Assembly (NCBI GenBank): GCA_029204225.1 | Contig: CM055111.1 | Location: 2,366,421 to 2,430,420 of the forward strand | DNA: 64,000 nt | Direction of reading: 5' to 3' | Source: Diphasiastrum complanatum | Lineage: Eukaryota; Streptophyta; Lycopodiopsida; Lycopodiales; Lycopodiaceae | Part shown: in pieces, positions 22,497 to 36,874 of the stretch | Layout: every line of letters begins with the position of its first letter | Position numbering within the stretch: position 1 is the first letter of the stretch | Made by a program: the position numbers and the translations under genes | Notes under the pieces: model-generated | What the model was told of the DNA's origin: nothing | The model's database searches: none | What the model saw: only the letters and a program-made list of their open reading frames with translations

Positions 22497-23819
22497 TTAT
22501 TTTTGTTTTGATTTGTTTTTCTGACACCAGATGGACCTATTTAGCATACTTTTCAGTGTTTTATGGCTAGAAGCATATGGCCAGGACGAAGCAAACATCA
22601 TAGACTCGAAGCCTAAACTCAGATCATTTACTACTACGTTTCTTAAAATACAATATGTTTTATTGTATCCTTTTGCAAGCTCCACCTATGCAATATGTTT
22701 GGATAATGACTTGCACTTTAATAGCTCCTCATCTCCAGTAGGACTATACTTTTTGCTAATGCAGTAGATGTACTTCTCTGGGAAATGTCCTATGTAGTGC
22801 GCCAAGGAAGCATCCTTGGAGTCACTTTCGCTGGCTTTTCTCACTCCCTTTGCTCTAGCTGCATAAGGATCGATTTCGATGGTGTCTTGTGTCCCCTCAT
22901 CGTCTTCTGCAGTATCATTCAGGTTAACACTTCATTGCTTCCCCTCCAGTTGAGTGAAATTGTACTCTTGTGGCTTTTGGTGAGTCATTTCAGGAGGCGG
23001 ACAGATGTTTTGGAGCTCTGTCAAGATGTTTGCCAATGCCATTTCACATGTGGCCTCCTCATTTTTCGGACACAGCTTCTCGAATGTATCATCAATCACT
23101 GTGTGATCGTAAGTATTGGCTCCATTCTGCAATTTCATTAGAGCACTTAGGAGTTCGTCCTCTCACAGATGGAGGATATATTGTAGGTCATGAGAAAAAA
23201 TGTACTCTCTGCCATTGATGATGATTGGAGAGAGGCTCTTGATTTGCAGCGATGTCTCGTTTGCCTCACAACTTTCTGGAGATGACTCAGATGCTTGCTG
23301 CAAGGAGAGTGGTCTTTCTACTTCTTCATTTATTGGTTGCTCCTCCTCAGCCTCGTTCATTTCATGGCATAGAATGGCCTCCTGTGAGTCAGCAGGTGTT
23401 GGAATAGTTGTATGTTCAGAAAGCAAGAATACAAAGACCATCTCACCTGACATGATCTTTGATCCTATGTTCAACAAATTGTCCCTACGCTGCTCCTCAA
23501 CTGTCAAAATTCTATATTGATTTCTAGCGAGATTATTCAAAAATCTATTGAGTCTAGCTACAAATGGTCTATCACCCTTCCATATGTATGTTAGTAAGTT
23601 GTATGGAATCCATGCAATATCACAATAAAAAAGCCTTACACTATACGGAAAAAGTATTGTATTCATGTAATTCATGGCAAATGATACACTTTCTGCGTTA
23701 GCTCTGGTCGTAGCTAGTGTATCTATAGTGTCACAGAAGATGGAAAAGATCCTATCTATTTGATGTTCAAACTCTAACCCAACTAGAAGTCTTGAAACCC
23801 TAAGCCTAGCATTCTCCAT
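22497..23819 (-). pseudogene. Unrecognised 441-codon frame interrupted by three stops
   Basis: One continuous minus-strand reading frame starts MENARLRVSRLLVGLEFEHQ. It has a hydrophobic N-terminal half (NTILFPYSVRLFYCDIAWIP), a KGDRPFVARLNRFLNNLARN motif, then an acidic Ser/Glu-rich middle and a Lys-rich C-terminal part ending near 22497. Stops fall at 23163-23165 (TGA), 22932-22934 (TGA) and 22686-22688 (TAG). All three ORF pieces are in the same phase, so no frameshift is needed. Each stop is one C-to-T change from CGA or CAG. I do not recognise the family. It could be a transposon accessory protein or a lineage-specific gene. Confidence 0.5.
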
Positions 23820-24498
23820 GACGATAATGCAAAAAACAACAATTCATAGAATGCGACTTATGCAAAAAAGTTCATGAACATAAAAATGCAAAAGTAGAGT
23901 TGTGAAAATGAGGAAGGTCTCTCATATTTATTGTTTTGTTTTGAGCAATAATTTTTTTTGACCTATACTTTTGAACAGTGGTTTACATAAATACATACTC
24001 ACATCGGTTTAGTGCGCATTTTGGCAAAATAGACGCATGAAATAAAATTGTACGCACAAATTCAATATTCAGACACGTGCCATATGCCTATTAGTTGATA
24101 GTTGTCAGTCAGTTCCTGACACTTGTTAAGAGTCTTAATGATGGTCACTGACGTGTCAAAGGTCAAGGAATAATATGATGCCACTTGTCCATGCATTTAT
24201 TATTACCAATAAAAATTTAACACGTGTATTTCAAGTTTGAATTCACACATGTGGGATAACCTATACTGTATATAAATTTCATTGAACCCCAATCTAGACG
24301 CTTTCTTTTTTAGTTTTCTCATATGAACCTAAAGTATTGAAGAAGCTCGTATTGTAATAAGACAAGCTCTGTTCGGATATAGTGAAGGCTCCAGTCTTCT
24401 TCAACTTCAATAGTAGTAATGAGTTCGTCATTCTATGTAATGTCAATTTGCTTTCTATTACTATGTCCATCTTGTTCCATGTCTTGATCTAATGGTAT
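23820..24498. other. No gene recognised
   Basis: AT-rich spacer. Two short CCTGACACTTG/TGACGTGTCA phrases near 24115-24160 are the only notable words. Confidence 0.4.
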
Positions 24499-25655
<1,157 letters not shown>

Positions 25656-25659
25656 AATT

Positions 25660-28200
25660 CAAACTTTGCCGCTAACTGTAACTATGCAAGATTACTGTGA
25701 TTACAATATCCAACCAATGTGGTTACTTTTATAAATTAGTTTGTAACTATGGTCTAGTTTGTAACCATTCCGGATTAGTAATTTATCTACAAGAAGTTGA
25801 TTCGAGGCAGCGTTGTACTCTCCAGGCAGCACATGTCAACCAATCATATGCATAAGAGCTGCGGCAAATTCAAAAATCCTAAACCAATATGCTAGTCCCG
25901 ATGAGCTACGTAACGTAGATATCATTTTTGGGTCTTTTGGCTGGTCCAAGTGGAAGGAAAAATTAGAGAAAAAAATAAAAGGCCCTTTTGTACTTGGGAA
26001 CTCCTGTAATGTTGAGCTAGTTCCATGAGAAACATTGAACATTTACATTCTAATGTCTTCAGATCTCCTGCTAAATGTCATTCTATGTTGAAATTGCCAA
26101 TTCTAGGAACATTGAGTGGAACTCCCTCCATGTGATTTTTGATGATGGCAGGATATGACGTTCTACTAAATATCCATGAGAGAATGTCATGGTCTTCTTT
26201 CAACACCTATAAGAGAAACAAGAATTTGTTTCCATATAGAATCCATATAAGCTCAACTATACCTAAAAAGCTGCCAACCACCAAATATCATTCTCTGATT
26301 GAACACTGAAGTTGAGGCCTTCTGAGTATTTTGAACTTGAAAGTGCTCCATTCATGACCGTAAAACCAACTCTCTCCTTCATTTTTTTCCTTTATAATTT
26401 CAAATTCATCTAACTTAAGAATACATATCAACTTGTTATTGGCATTCTCAATTGTTATACCGTAAAATTTTATTATGAATGTTAATAACTAATTAATGTC
26501 AATAAATAGATTGTTGGAATTGTCGTAAGCTAGACAATCTCCCTTCGAGCAATACACTTCATTGATATGAAATGAAATACCAACTATTTTTTGCATACCT
26601 TGGTTTAACATGTCTCTTTTTATTTTAAGATGAAATGGTTGTGGGATTGGAAACTTTTTATAATCATTTATGCAAATGCTTCCTTTATGATCATCTTAAA
26701 CATTGTGGCATATGCTTCTCTACTGATGCTAAAAAAATCACATGACCCTTGAACTAATATTCCAATGTTTTTCCAACTTCATTCATAATGCTATTAGTAA
26801 TTGAATCCTTTATTTGTTTTCATTTTGTTATTGTTTAACATTGATTTCATAGACTTAGAAGTTAAAATAGAACCTAATGATTTTCCAATGGAAATCTCAT
26901 CAGCCAGATGGTCTTCAACAACCAATGTAGCTCTGCGTCATAGCAAATATCATGTTCAGAAAATAATCAGTAGAGATTTGGACACTTATTGTATTGACTG
27001 TAACACATTAAACAAATTCAAGGAAGTGGAAATAAATAGCTGACAGAACTAGTAATTGAATTGAATCAAAAAGTTCAAACAATATCAAACCAAATAAGCT
27101 ATAACTTACTTGAATGCATGGATTTGACCCTGGAGATAGAGATGGTGGTAGCTTTATTGGGAGGGAATATTTTGACGAACTTTTGAATATTACATAAGCA
27201 CCAGTGATGTTGAATGTGACTAAAATAAGGTGCATTTATTTTCATGGAAAGTAGTGCAGTCATATGTATAAAGAAGTTACAAAATGATATTTAATTACTT
27301 TGTTGTTGTTTTTCTCTCTCCTACATGGCATTTCTTATAGGGCCCTTTTTTGGCCCATATTTTATCTAATGTTCCGCAATTGAATGATTTTGTGTGTGTC
27401 TATGGAATCGATTGTGTTGATCTTTGCGCCTAAAAAGCTTGGATCAAGTAGAGCTACTATCAAATTGTCAAAGATAACTCAAATCCAATAGTTGTAGTTC
27501 ATGCACTCGGAGTCACCCGATTAACCCAACAACAAATTTTCAATTTTAGCAATTTTTACATTTTATTTGTAGTGTGTATGAGTGCCGAGTGAATGAGATT
27601 GATGGTGAGCCTCTTAGATTGGCAGTGTAAACTGTAGAATCAATCGATGTCATTCACATGCACAACAAGTACCACATAGTCCTCAAAAATTCTAATTTGA
27701 AACTTCTCAAAAGTTATGTGCAGCGCCAATCATAGTCTGCCAACTAATATATAACAAGAGTGATTGAGCAATCACTTTAATTCCTTCATAAACCTCATGA
27801 TATCCTTCAACCACACCTAGTCGCTCAGTCTACATCTTAGCTTGTCCTTCTAGGGAATGATGGCCCTCTAGGCAAGGCACGCAATCTAGTTGGTGCTTGG
27901 GATTGCAAATGAACAAGCCCCAAATGAAGTCAGGTTGTTTGTTTCATGTGGGCCATCAAAGAGGCAATTGTACTATGACAAAATAGGTTATTGCTTATAG
28001 AATGGCTATTTGAGCTTTTATTGCCAAGTATTGATTCGCCAAGCACAATACAAGTCAAAGGGGCTCCAAACTATGGAAACGTACACGGAATGGATATCAA
28101 GCAAGCAATGATCCAATAAAGAACTTGTTAATCAATTTTTTGACACAAAAAAATTGGACCAAATATATTGGGTTTTATATTTTTGTAATTACCGTGATAA
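25660..28200. other. No gene recognised
   Basis: Contains a GGCCCTTTTGTACTTGGGAA block near 25980 that echoes 1105-1140, and a related TTATAGGGCCCTTTT at 27335, suggesting a short dispersed repeat. Frames here are short and motif-free. Confidence 0.4.
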
Positions 28201-29156
28201 CCACCATGTCAAAAGGCGATAGAGTGAGTGGCGTGAATGCTCATGATGTGAGCATAGGTGCTATTGAGAATGATTGAGAGTCTCGTGATAAGGCAGTCGT
28301 TGATTTTCAGTATGGGAGGACAAAGAACCCTCATCGAGCGTTGTTGGTGACATGGGCGATTCCTGAGCATCGAGTTCTGAAGGGAGTAAGGAGGCCGGGG
28401 CTGGCCCAGTAGTGCGTTCCCTTGTGAACAGAAACGACAGTTGCAATGATATATAGTAGGAGGATGCGGTGAGGCTGAGACTGATCTGAGAGCCTGCAGC
28501 GCGTGCCAGTATCAAATCTGATTACTGATCAGTGAAGCACTGGCATAGTCGCGTGTGGGGCAGCGATGCCAGACCGTAACATTGCCACCTGTTATAATCA
28601 CGAACACGAGTATGAGCCATGATTATTGCAACATATGGGACGTGTAAACTGGCAAAAGCGACCGTGCCTATCTATCTGCTGAGCGCAGCGTACCTAGCAT
28701 CAACATACAATTAGAGCCATGCATGATGCGATTAGCTAGCCTCCCATCTGAAAGCTGAGTATGATTCTGAAAGGTGACTTTGCGAGGATTGGTGATACCA
28801 TAGTCCAGACACTGCATGAGCTGCCATTGAGGACCACGCCGTGAACCACTCTTATACGTGACCTGAGCACCAGCAGTGGACTAGACCGACCGGAGCTTTG
28901 GCCCTAGATGGCAGAGATTCTCTGGCCATGGCACCACTCATGTCTTTCACCTTCTTCCATTTTGCCGTGGAATCTTGGATTGGTGATAGCGGTTGAGCGG
29001 TTGACTGTTGTCTACATATTTTTACTTAAGACTAACTAGCAAAAAGGACTTTAAAAAGGACTCGTTTGAGAGACAAAAGGACTTGTTTGAGGGATCGTAA
29101 AGCTATCATGCTTTGAGAGGGAGGTAAAGAAACAAAATGTTTCTAACTACAAAGCC
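28201..29156. other. GC-richer block, possibly retroelement LTR sequence
   Basis: Base composition rises noticeably compared with both flanks. No domain is readable. The 84-codon minus frame at 28515-28261 has no family signature. Position next to the copia LTR at 29.5 kb makes decayed LTR or untranslated sequence plausible. Confidence 0.3.
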
Positions 29157-29174
29157 TTGCTAGCTTTCAGGCCT

Positions 29175-29345
29175 CCGCCTAACACGAAACACGAAGACGA
29201 ACGGTTTGCGAACACGAAGGTCAAAGGAAACGAAGACAACGGTTCGCGAACACGAAGGTCAAAGGAAACGAAGACGAACGGTTCGCGAACACGAAAGTCA
29301 AAGGAAACGAAGACGAATGGTTCGCGAACACGAAAGATTCACGAA
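29175..29345. repeat. 39 bp tandem repeat (about 3.5 units)
   Basis: GCGAACACGAAGGTCAAAGG starts at 29209, 29246, 29285 and 29324. Spacing is 37 then 39, 39. In one plus frame it encodes the 13-residue repeat SRTRKSKETKTNG. The frame (29157-29450) has no other support, so I treat it as a repeat and not a gene. Confidence 0.85.
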
Positions 29346-29505
29346 CGAGAATCTTTTGCAGTCTGGCACCAGAATCTTTTGCGGTCCAATACGAGAGAGA
29401 GGCAGAGGAGCAAAACGAAATCAACGATGGAAACGAAATCAACGACGTGACACGAAAAAATGTCGCGAAACCCGTTTTGACTTCACGCTCCAAAGAGTAC
29501 TAGCA

Positions 29506-30143
29506 AAGATTACGCAAATACCCAAAAGTACAGAAATCTGATCTGATGGCATGACGTCAGCAGATACTCCCTAGATTGTAGCTAATCTGCCACTCTTGTA
29601 ATTCCCTGATTAGTTGTAGATGCTTAATCACTCTAATCTTAGATTTACATAGAGCGACTGTACTTACTAGATGATACTTGACATATAGATGACAGAATAC
29701 ACATACAGTGTAATGAAGCAGTCTGATGCTAGTAAGCAATCAAGACGAAAATTACAGAATACAAGTCCGCCTGCGTGCGAGACAAGTTCTATGTCTAGGA
29801 TCTGTAGATCCAACTGTCTGCTAGTAAAGCGATACGATCACTCGTGAGAGAACCGTGTTTCTCTCACGCCAACGCACTGCGTGAATTTGCATGCAGTGCT
29901 TGAAGAATCAGAGAAAGATCAATATAGATGATTTTCTTGTTGTGTCTGATCTAGAATACAAATGTGTCTGCTGTCATTCGTGTGTTTGAATTCTCTTGTT
30001 CATTTTAATTCCGCATCTTTGTTGAAATTATGTTGAATGCTGCATTAATTTTATAAACGTAGATCAGCAGTGCCTGACTACACTCTGGAGGACCGTAGGA
30101 GCGATTCAGCAGACAGTGTCCAGCGATCGCATCTGAACTCCAT

Positions 30144-30232
<89 letters not shown>

Positions 30233-30268
30233 TGCTTGAGTCGCAGCGCGACATCTTCGCTTCTCATC
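29506..30268 (+). mobile_element. Copia-type 5' LTR, solitary or truncated
   Basis: The sequence from about 29540 to 30268 ends in CTCATCA directly before a perfect TGGTATCAGAGC primer site, as expected for a Ty1/copia LTR. A (GA)n tract (30147-30228) lies inside near its 3' end. The left 140 bp recurs inverted at 18696-18831 together with flanking DNA, so the exact LTR start is not fixed. No gag follows; the sequence after 30355 is unrelated. Confidence 0.5.
30147..30228. repeat. (GA)n microsatellite
   Basis: About 40 uninterrupted units inside the presumed LTR. Confidence 0.95.
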
Positions 30269-30270
30269 AG

Positions 30271-30315
30271 TGGTATCAGAGCACCTCACACTCTCATCAG
30301 TGGTATCAGAGTATA
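30271..30315 (+). other. Duplicated copia primer-binding site
   Basis: CTCATCAGTGGTATCAGAG occurs twice, 32 bp apart (primer-site cores at 30271 and 30303). The first is followed by CACC (TGGTATCAGAGCACC), the second by TATATC. Only the first matches the canonical 12-mer TGGTATCAGAGC. Confidence 0.65.
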
Positions 30316-30854
30316 TCGCGCATTCGACACTCATCAAACACCAATAGAGCTTGATCAAACTTGAATGAAATGATTATGTACTGTTGTTGTCCATACAAAA
30401 CCAGCAATCTACTGTCATCCACATGTGTGAAACCGAAAATAACATTTATGAATCATTCTACACATAAAATTGCATGCAATCACCACCAATAGTACACCAA
30501 TGGATAGTAGAATCCAAGAGAACCATGTATAAGCATGAAATGAGATAGAGAAGAGAGAAGATCACTCTCTCCATGATTTACATCCATTTATAACAAGTCC
30601 AAACCCTATTTGGCCATTTGGCTTTCCCACCAAAATGCTAACCTTATTATTTTTTGGTCTAGATTCAATGTACCCAACTATTCAAATTTGAATCTCCTAA
30701 AACTCTGCCTCCAAACTTTCTCACACTTTCAAAAATGAAATTTAGACTAATGAACTTTGAAAAGTTATACTCTAAGTCTAAAACAAATTTTGGCCTCAAT
30801 ATGCCAAATATAGAAATATTGACAAAATCATCAAACGAGTTAAATCTTTTACAC
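30316..30854. other. No gene recognised
   Basis: AT-rich sequence between the LTR/primer site and the gag-family leader. It may be LTR or leader sequence of a decayed element. Confidence 0.35.
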
Positions 30855-32739
30855 TATCCACATGTGTGGGCACCTCTGAACCTGCATTTAATGCATGGCA
30901 TTCATTTGATCCAAAGGAATTCAATTTGTGAGCTTTTGATCTAAGTTTTGGTGGAAATCTTAGGATAAGCTACCAAGACTAAGTGCCATTGATTAGATTT
31001 GACATAGGGTCATGAAATCTAATTAATCTAGGCTGAAATCAGGTTCTATAAACTTGTTTTATAGGTCTTGAAAGTACATCAAAAAGTGTGAGGGAGATTT
31101 AGTCATGTTATTGTCCAAAAAAAGCCAAAATTGGCAAGATTTGATTGTAAGTAGATTTCACATCATCTTATCTTCATTCCAACTTTGTGAGGGAGTGCTA
31201 GAACTAAGATTATAAGTCCATTTGTTGGATTAGAAATCTAATTTGAGTGAAACACTACAAGAGAGAGGCCTTAGTGAGTTTCTAAAGACAATCAAATCCA
31301 TTTCTTGGCAAGATTTGTTGGAAAGTAGTTTTCACTTCATCTTATCTTCATTTCAGCTTTGTGAGGGAGTGATAGAATTGTGATTATAAGTCCATTTGTT
31401 GGATTAGAAATCAGATTTGAGTGAAACACATTATGCTATTTGGAAGGTTAGTATGGAGTCACTTTTGGTGCTCCAAGACCTTTATGAGTTTATGATTGAA
31501 GATGAAGATGAACCTCTAGGTGCACAAGAATTAGTGAGATACAAAAAGAGATCTAGGCTAGCACTTCATTGTGTGAAAATGAATGTGAGCAATGATTTTT
31601 TGAGGGAAGTATCATCATGTAAAAGTGCTAAAGAGGCTTGGGAGTCTTTAAAATCAATCTAAACACTTCGAGGGTTCTCATGCTTAGAAATCAGATTTTG
31701 CAAAGCATGAAAAGAAGTGAGGAGAGTGCACAAGATTATGTACTCAGAATCAAGTCTCTAAATAGGGAGTTGGCTTCCATTAGAGAGAAGATTCATGATG
31801 GAGAGCTTGTACAAATTGTCCTTAATGGTCTAGGAGATGACTTTGCAAATTTGGTCCAAAGTTTTGCCATCCAAGACACTTTGCCAACTATAGAAAGACT
31901 TCACAGTGAATTAGTGGGTGAAGAGTGTAGGATGCTCCATGCAAAATCTAGGATGAGTTCCTTGTCTTTGCAGGATGGTGATGAGAAAGCCAATTTCCTA
32001 TTCAAGGGCAAAAAGAAGACCAATGAAAAGAAGAAGCATCCAATGGAGGCCAAAGAAGAGGATGATGCATCAAGCTCAAAGGAGAAGTCAAAGCAGAAAT
32101 GCTTCTTTTGTGAAAAGAAGGGGCGCATCTGAATGCTATAAGAGGCTAAGAGCACAAGTGGAGGAGGACAAACAAGGAAACCTTGCAAAGGAGGAGGAGG
32201 AGGATGAAGTAGATGTATTCTTGATGGCATCTACATCCTCACCAACAAGCAATAGCAATTCAAGAGACAATTGGTGGATCGACAGTGGGGCTAGCTCCCA
32301 CATGTCTTGTGAAAAGGACTTTTTCTCAACCTTACACTCTTTCAATGCTGCTAAAAAGTTTGTCTTTACTGCAAATGATGAAGAGTGTAGGATAGATGGT
32401 GTTGGTACCATCTCTTTGTGTCTAGAATCCTGAAAATGCATGGATCTAGAAAATGTCCTTTATGTACCATCAATCGCCAAGAATATGCTTAGTGTTGGTC
32501 TACTCTTAGAAAGTGGTTTGGATGTCCACTTTAAGCACGGTGTTTGCTTCATCTTGAAGAATGATGTTTGCATTGCAAAGGAATTTAAACATGGAAGATT
32601 GTTTAAGTTGGAAGCTAGTGTTTCTTTTGAAAGAATGAGCTTGGCAAAGGAGGAGATCACTCAAGAGGAGATCTTGGCAAAGTGTGATCTTGCTTGCATT
32701 GAGGTGGCGCATCAAAAGGAGGAAGATCTTGAGGATTAG
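30855..32739 (+). mobile_element. Gag-protease fragment, copy 1, of the 42-46 kb copia family (leader plus ORF)
   Basis: The leader from about 30855 matches the reverse complement of 45800-45200, including two tandem leader blocks with a GTGAGGGAGTG phrase. Coding from about 31430: YAIWKVSMESLLVLQDLYEF, YKKRSRLALHCVKMNVSNDF, gag helices, a broken zinc knuckle (CFFCEKKG, frame change near 32130) and the protease WWIDSGASSHMSC, ending EKEEDLED at 32736. The first ~30 gag codons are deleted, joining leader directly to YAIWKV. A TGA (LES*KCMDLEN) replaces Ser near 32433. It is a decayed non-autonomous copia fragment with no LTRs visible. Confidence 0.85.
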
Positions 32740-34036
32740 AAATCAAATTTGAGTGAAACACTGCAAGTGTGAGACCTTTGTGAGTTTCAAGTCAATCAAA
32801 TCTATTTCTTGTTTGTAGAAGTCACTAGTAAGATGAGATCTGCTGGAGCATACCTTCTAGAAACTAGTGAGAGGTTGAATTCTACAAATTATGATATTTG
32901 GAAGGTTAGGATGGAGTCACTCTTGGTGCTCCAAGACTTTTATGAGTTCTTGATTGAAGATGAAGATGAATCTCTAGGTGCACAGGAGTTAGCTAGATAC
33001 AAGAAGAGATCTAGACTTGCACTTCATTGTGTGAAGATGAATGTGAGCAATGATTTGTTGAGAGAAGTATCAGCTTGTACTAGTGATAAAGAGGCTTGGG
33101 AGTCTTTAAAATCAATCTATGAGTCTAGCAACACTTTAAGAGTTCTTATGCTTAGAAATCAAATTTTGCAAAGAATGAGGAGAAGTGAGGAGAGTGCACA
33201 TGATTATGTACTCAGAATCAAGTCTCTAAATAGGGAGTTGGCTTCCATTGGAGAGAAGATTCATGATGGAGAGCTTGTACAAATTGTTCTTAATGGTCTA
33301 GGAGATGACTTTGCAAATTTGGTCCAAAGTTTTGCCATCCAAGACACTTTGCCAACTATAGAAAAACTTCACAATGTATTAGTGGTTGAAGAGTGTAGGA
33401 TGCTCCATGCAAAATCTAGGTTGAGTTCCTTGTCTTTGTAGGATGGTGATGAGAAAGCCAATTTTCTCATTCAAGGAAAAAAGAAGACCAATGGAAAGAA
33501 GAAGCATCCAAAGGAGGCCAAAGAAGAGGATGATGCATCAGCTCAAAGGACATGTCAAAGCATAAATGCTTCTTTTGTGGAAAGAAGGGCCATTATGCAT
33601 CTAAAAGCTACAAGAGGCTAAGAGCACAAGTGGAGGAGGACAAACAAGGATACCTTGCAAAGGAGGAGAAGGAAGATGAAGTAGATGTATTCTTGATGGC
33701 ATCTACATCCTCACCAATAAGCAGTACAATTCAAGAGACAATTGGTGGATCGACTGTGGGGCTAGCTCCCACATGTCTTGTGAAACTTTTTCTCAACCTT
33801 ACACTTTCTCAATGATGATAAAATTACTGCAAATGATTGTAGGATAGATTGTGCTGGCACCATCTCTTTGTGTCTAGAATCCTCAAAATGCATGGATCTA
33901 GAAAATGTCCTTTATGTACCATCAATCACCAAGAATATGCTTACTGTTGGTCTACTCTTAGAAAGTGGTTTGGATGTCCACTTTAAACATGGTGTTTGTT
34001 TCATCTTGAAGAATTATGTTTGTATTGCAAAGGGGG
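32740..34036 (+). mobile_element. Gag-protease fragment, copy 2, in direct tandem
   Basis: Begins again with the leader phrase TTAGAAATCAAATTTGAGTG and an intact gag start (32809: VEVTSKMRSAGAYLLETSER). It runs to the knuckle CFFCGKKGHYASKSYKR, where the last Cys is replaced by Ser. A stop after SLSL and frameshifts near 33545 and 33740 break it. The protease part reads WWIDCGASSHMSC only in a shifted frame, with Cys for the active-site Ser. It stops at VCIAKG near 34030, where the opposite-strand copia RT begins. Confidence 0.85.
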
Positions 34037-35965
34037 GAGCAGATTGCTTAAAGCCATAAAGTGCCTTATGGAGTTTACACACATGATTGTGTTTACCCTC
34101 GATAATATAACCTTCGAGTTGCACCATGTAGATGTCTTCTTCGATAATTCCATTGAGATATGATATATGTACATCCATTTGATGTATTTCCAAATCAGTT
34201 GTAGCGGGAAAATGATAGCAAGAGTCGAATAGAAACATGCATGACTACTAGACTGAAAGTCTTAGTGTAATCCATGTTGTATACCTGAGAAAGTCCTCTG
34301 GCTAAAACTAGTGTCTTTCTTCTGTTAATACTTCCATCTGTGTTGTACTTGACTTTGGAAGTCCATTTACAATCAACTACGTTTCTGCTGGCAAGTAATT
34401 CGACAATTGTCCACATCTGGTTCTTCATAAGAGATGAATACTCTTTATCCATAGTTTCTTTTCAAATATCTGAATCAGACTGACTGAATGCCTCCTGGAC
34501 AGACGTCGGTTTCTGAACAAGGTATGTTGCAGACTCGTCGATATACCGATTAGGTGGTCTGCTAGTCCTTGAAGATCTCCTGGGTAATAAAGGAAGTTAA
34601 TTATTTCCATCATACTGTAGTTGCTGATCTGCAACATCATCATCTTCTGATGCTCCATTGATTTTTTGTTCATCAAGAGTAGAGGAGCTTGGATCTTCAG
34701 TAGGAATAGTCGACTGAGGAACTAGAAAATTCAAAGCGTCAGGAGAATTGATAGATCGACTACATGGGGACTGCCCTTTTCTACATCCAGACTAGTGAAT
34801 ATCTTCGACTCGATGGGATCGAATAACTTATAGACTTGATCTAAAGTAGTGTAGCTGATGAAAACACACTTGATACTCTAGAAGTTGAGCTTCTTTCTGA
34901 GATCATGAGGAATCTGCACAAAAGCATTACATCCAAAAACTCGTAAGTTTGATAACTTGTTGATCAGGTTGCTTGGCTGCATTTTTCGCTTGGAGAATTC
35001 GGCAATCCTTGATCTCATGGTTATTGCGCTTGCAATACCTGCAAAACATCTTCTTATTCGATTGTGGATTTGATGATCATTCTTGACCTTGAATCTATTT
35101 TTGATTCGTTGCAGTCTTTTTGGAGCTTTTCTGCTTTTGTCGCTTAGAGCCTTTGTTGACATATAGAGCCTGAGAGGAGGAAGTAGACGGAGAGTCTTGA
35201 CTTCTTCGATTGTCTTCTTGCAGCAACATAGTGATAACTCTAGTAAGAGCTAAACCTAAGTGTGTTGATATGATCATTATCCAGTTCTCATATGTAGAGG
35301 GCAAGTTTGAAAGCAATGTCATAATTATGTCTTGATCGTCTATGACTGATCCGACAGCGGCCATCTGTTGCAAGAGATTCTTGAACTGGTTAATGTGACT
35401 CTAAAGTGAATCACCAACAGACATTTTGAATGTGAAGAATTTCCTTCGTAGATGTAACTTAGTAGTTTTGTCTCTCACATCATATAGTGAGCTCAAAATG
35501 TCCCAAATGTCTCTTGACGTTTTAGCTTCAGCTATATGTCTAATCTGTGTATTTGATATATTGAAGATGATAATCGCAAAAGCTTTACCATCCTTCGATT
35601 TTCACTTTGAGTCATCGTTTTCAGGTTTTATATCTATACCTGTAACAACGTCCTATAATCGCTGGTGATTAGCAAAGTCTTCATCTTAAATTTTCACAAA
35701 TGATAATTGGATCTATTTAGCTTGTCTGCGATAAGACCAGCTTTACTTTGAGAATCCATCTCGAACTTAGTCTGTCGATTGTATCAATGACGCTAAGATG
35801 TGGTAATGCCAACAATAGGAAATCAATTCTCTGATATTGAAAGGTTGAAAAGAACTGAAGAGTATGATATCAATTTGATATCACGAAAGATATCAAGTAT
35901 TAGAGCTTTCACTCTGATATCATGTTGGAATCAGATAAAGTAGTAGTGAAATTGCTCTGATACTA
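34037..35965 (-). mobile_element. Truncated, internally deleted copia element (gag, integrase tail, RT N-terminus)
   Basis: Minus strand: primer site at about 35953-35965, gag start MDSQSKAGLIADKLNRSNYH near 35757, gag core LLSNLPSTYENWIMIISTH and REEDNRRSQ-like region (35373-35095). A Cys/His knuckle region (MFCRYCKRNNHE, about 35045) is followed at once by NLRVFGCNAFVQIPHDLRKK (34960-34880), the post-integrase motif, so protease and most of integrase are deleted. RT starts with NQMWTIVELLASRNVVDCKW and YTKTFSLVV, then HQMDVHISYLNG and LHKALYGFKQSA, and is cut at 34037 before the YVDD box. Multiple stops. The 5' LTR lies in the right inverted-repeat arm. Confidence 0.8.
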
Positions 35966-36874
35966 TGTTGAAAAGTGGTGTGCAGAAGATAGGTCTAGCT
36001 CGAAAGGAAACAAACTCGAAAAGAAAAATGAATGAAAATAATTCGAACATCTAGAAAGAATACTTTTTGTGCATGGCAAAATAAACTATCTTCGTCTTTC
36101 CAATGCATGACTACGCCTATCAATTTCAGACAATATGATAAAAATTGCATTTTAACTAATAGTAACTAACTTTGAAATCGCCAGTACTACAGTGATTACA
36201 TAGCAAAACAATTAAGCATCGAAAATTATCAGACAAATAATTAGTCGCGAATTAGTCACGAAAAAAATACAAAAAGACATACATTCTGAGACGAAAACTA
36301 AACGCAATGAAGGATAGTACTTATTCAGTATGAAAACGTAACATAAGTAAATGAGTACAATAAGTTGTGAATCAAAGTCGCGTACTCTATGCTATCTCTG
36401 AACGGCTTAAATGAAAGTTTGAATTAAGCGCAATGTTGATAAGCAATAGCGCAATAGCAATTTCAAAAACAACTCTAAGAAGTGAGATAGAATGCCCAAG
36501 AGTGTTCAAGCTCGCAGGCTTGAGAGAGAGAGAGAGAGCTAACTATTCAAAATTTATCTTGATAATCATACAATTTCAGATGATTAAACTATATGAATAT
36601 GAATAGCTATTTATACTAAGAAATAAGATCATCAATTGTAATCACCAGTTGGCTGGTGATCAGTTGGCATCCATCCGGTGCTTGTCATTGATTGCTGATA
36701 AGCGGTGAAATTGGCCGTAAACGTTCTGTCTACATAAATGAACCAAAACTGTAGCTCTGCAGAAATGAACTAAAACAGCCACAGACGACACTGTCGGATT
36801 TTTCACGAAAAATACGAAAGAAGAGAAGGTGCCCTTAAATCTCATTTAGGGTTGCCCCACACGTTGTCAGAGTC

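Noticed and set aside
26801-27043. 80-codon plus frame with LRHSKYHVQKIISRDL
   Set aside because: No family match, splice context or paralogue in the window.
29157-29541. Basic repeat protein SRTRKSKETKTNG
   Set aside because: Only a 39 bp DNA repeat supports it; the flanking sequence is unlike a gene.
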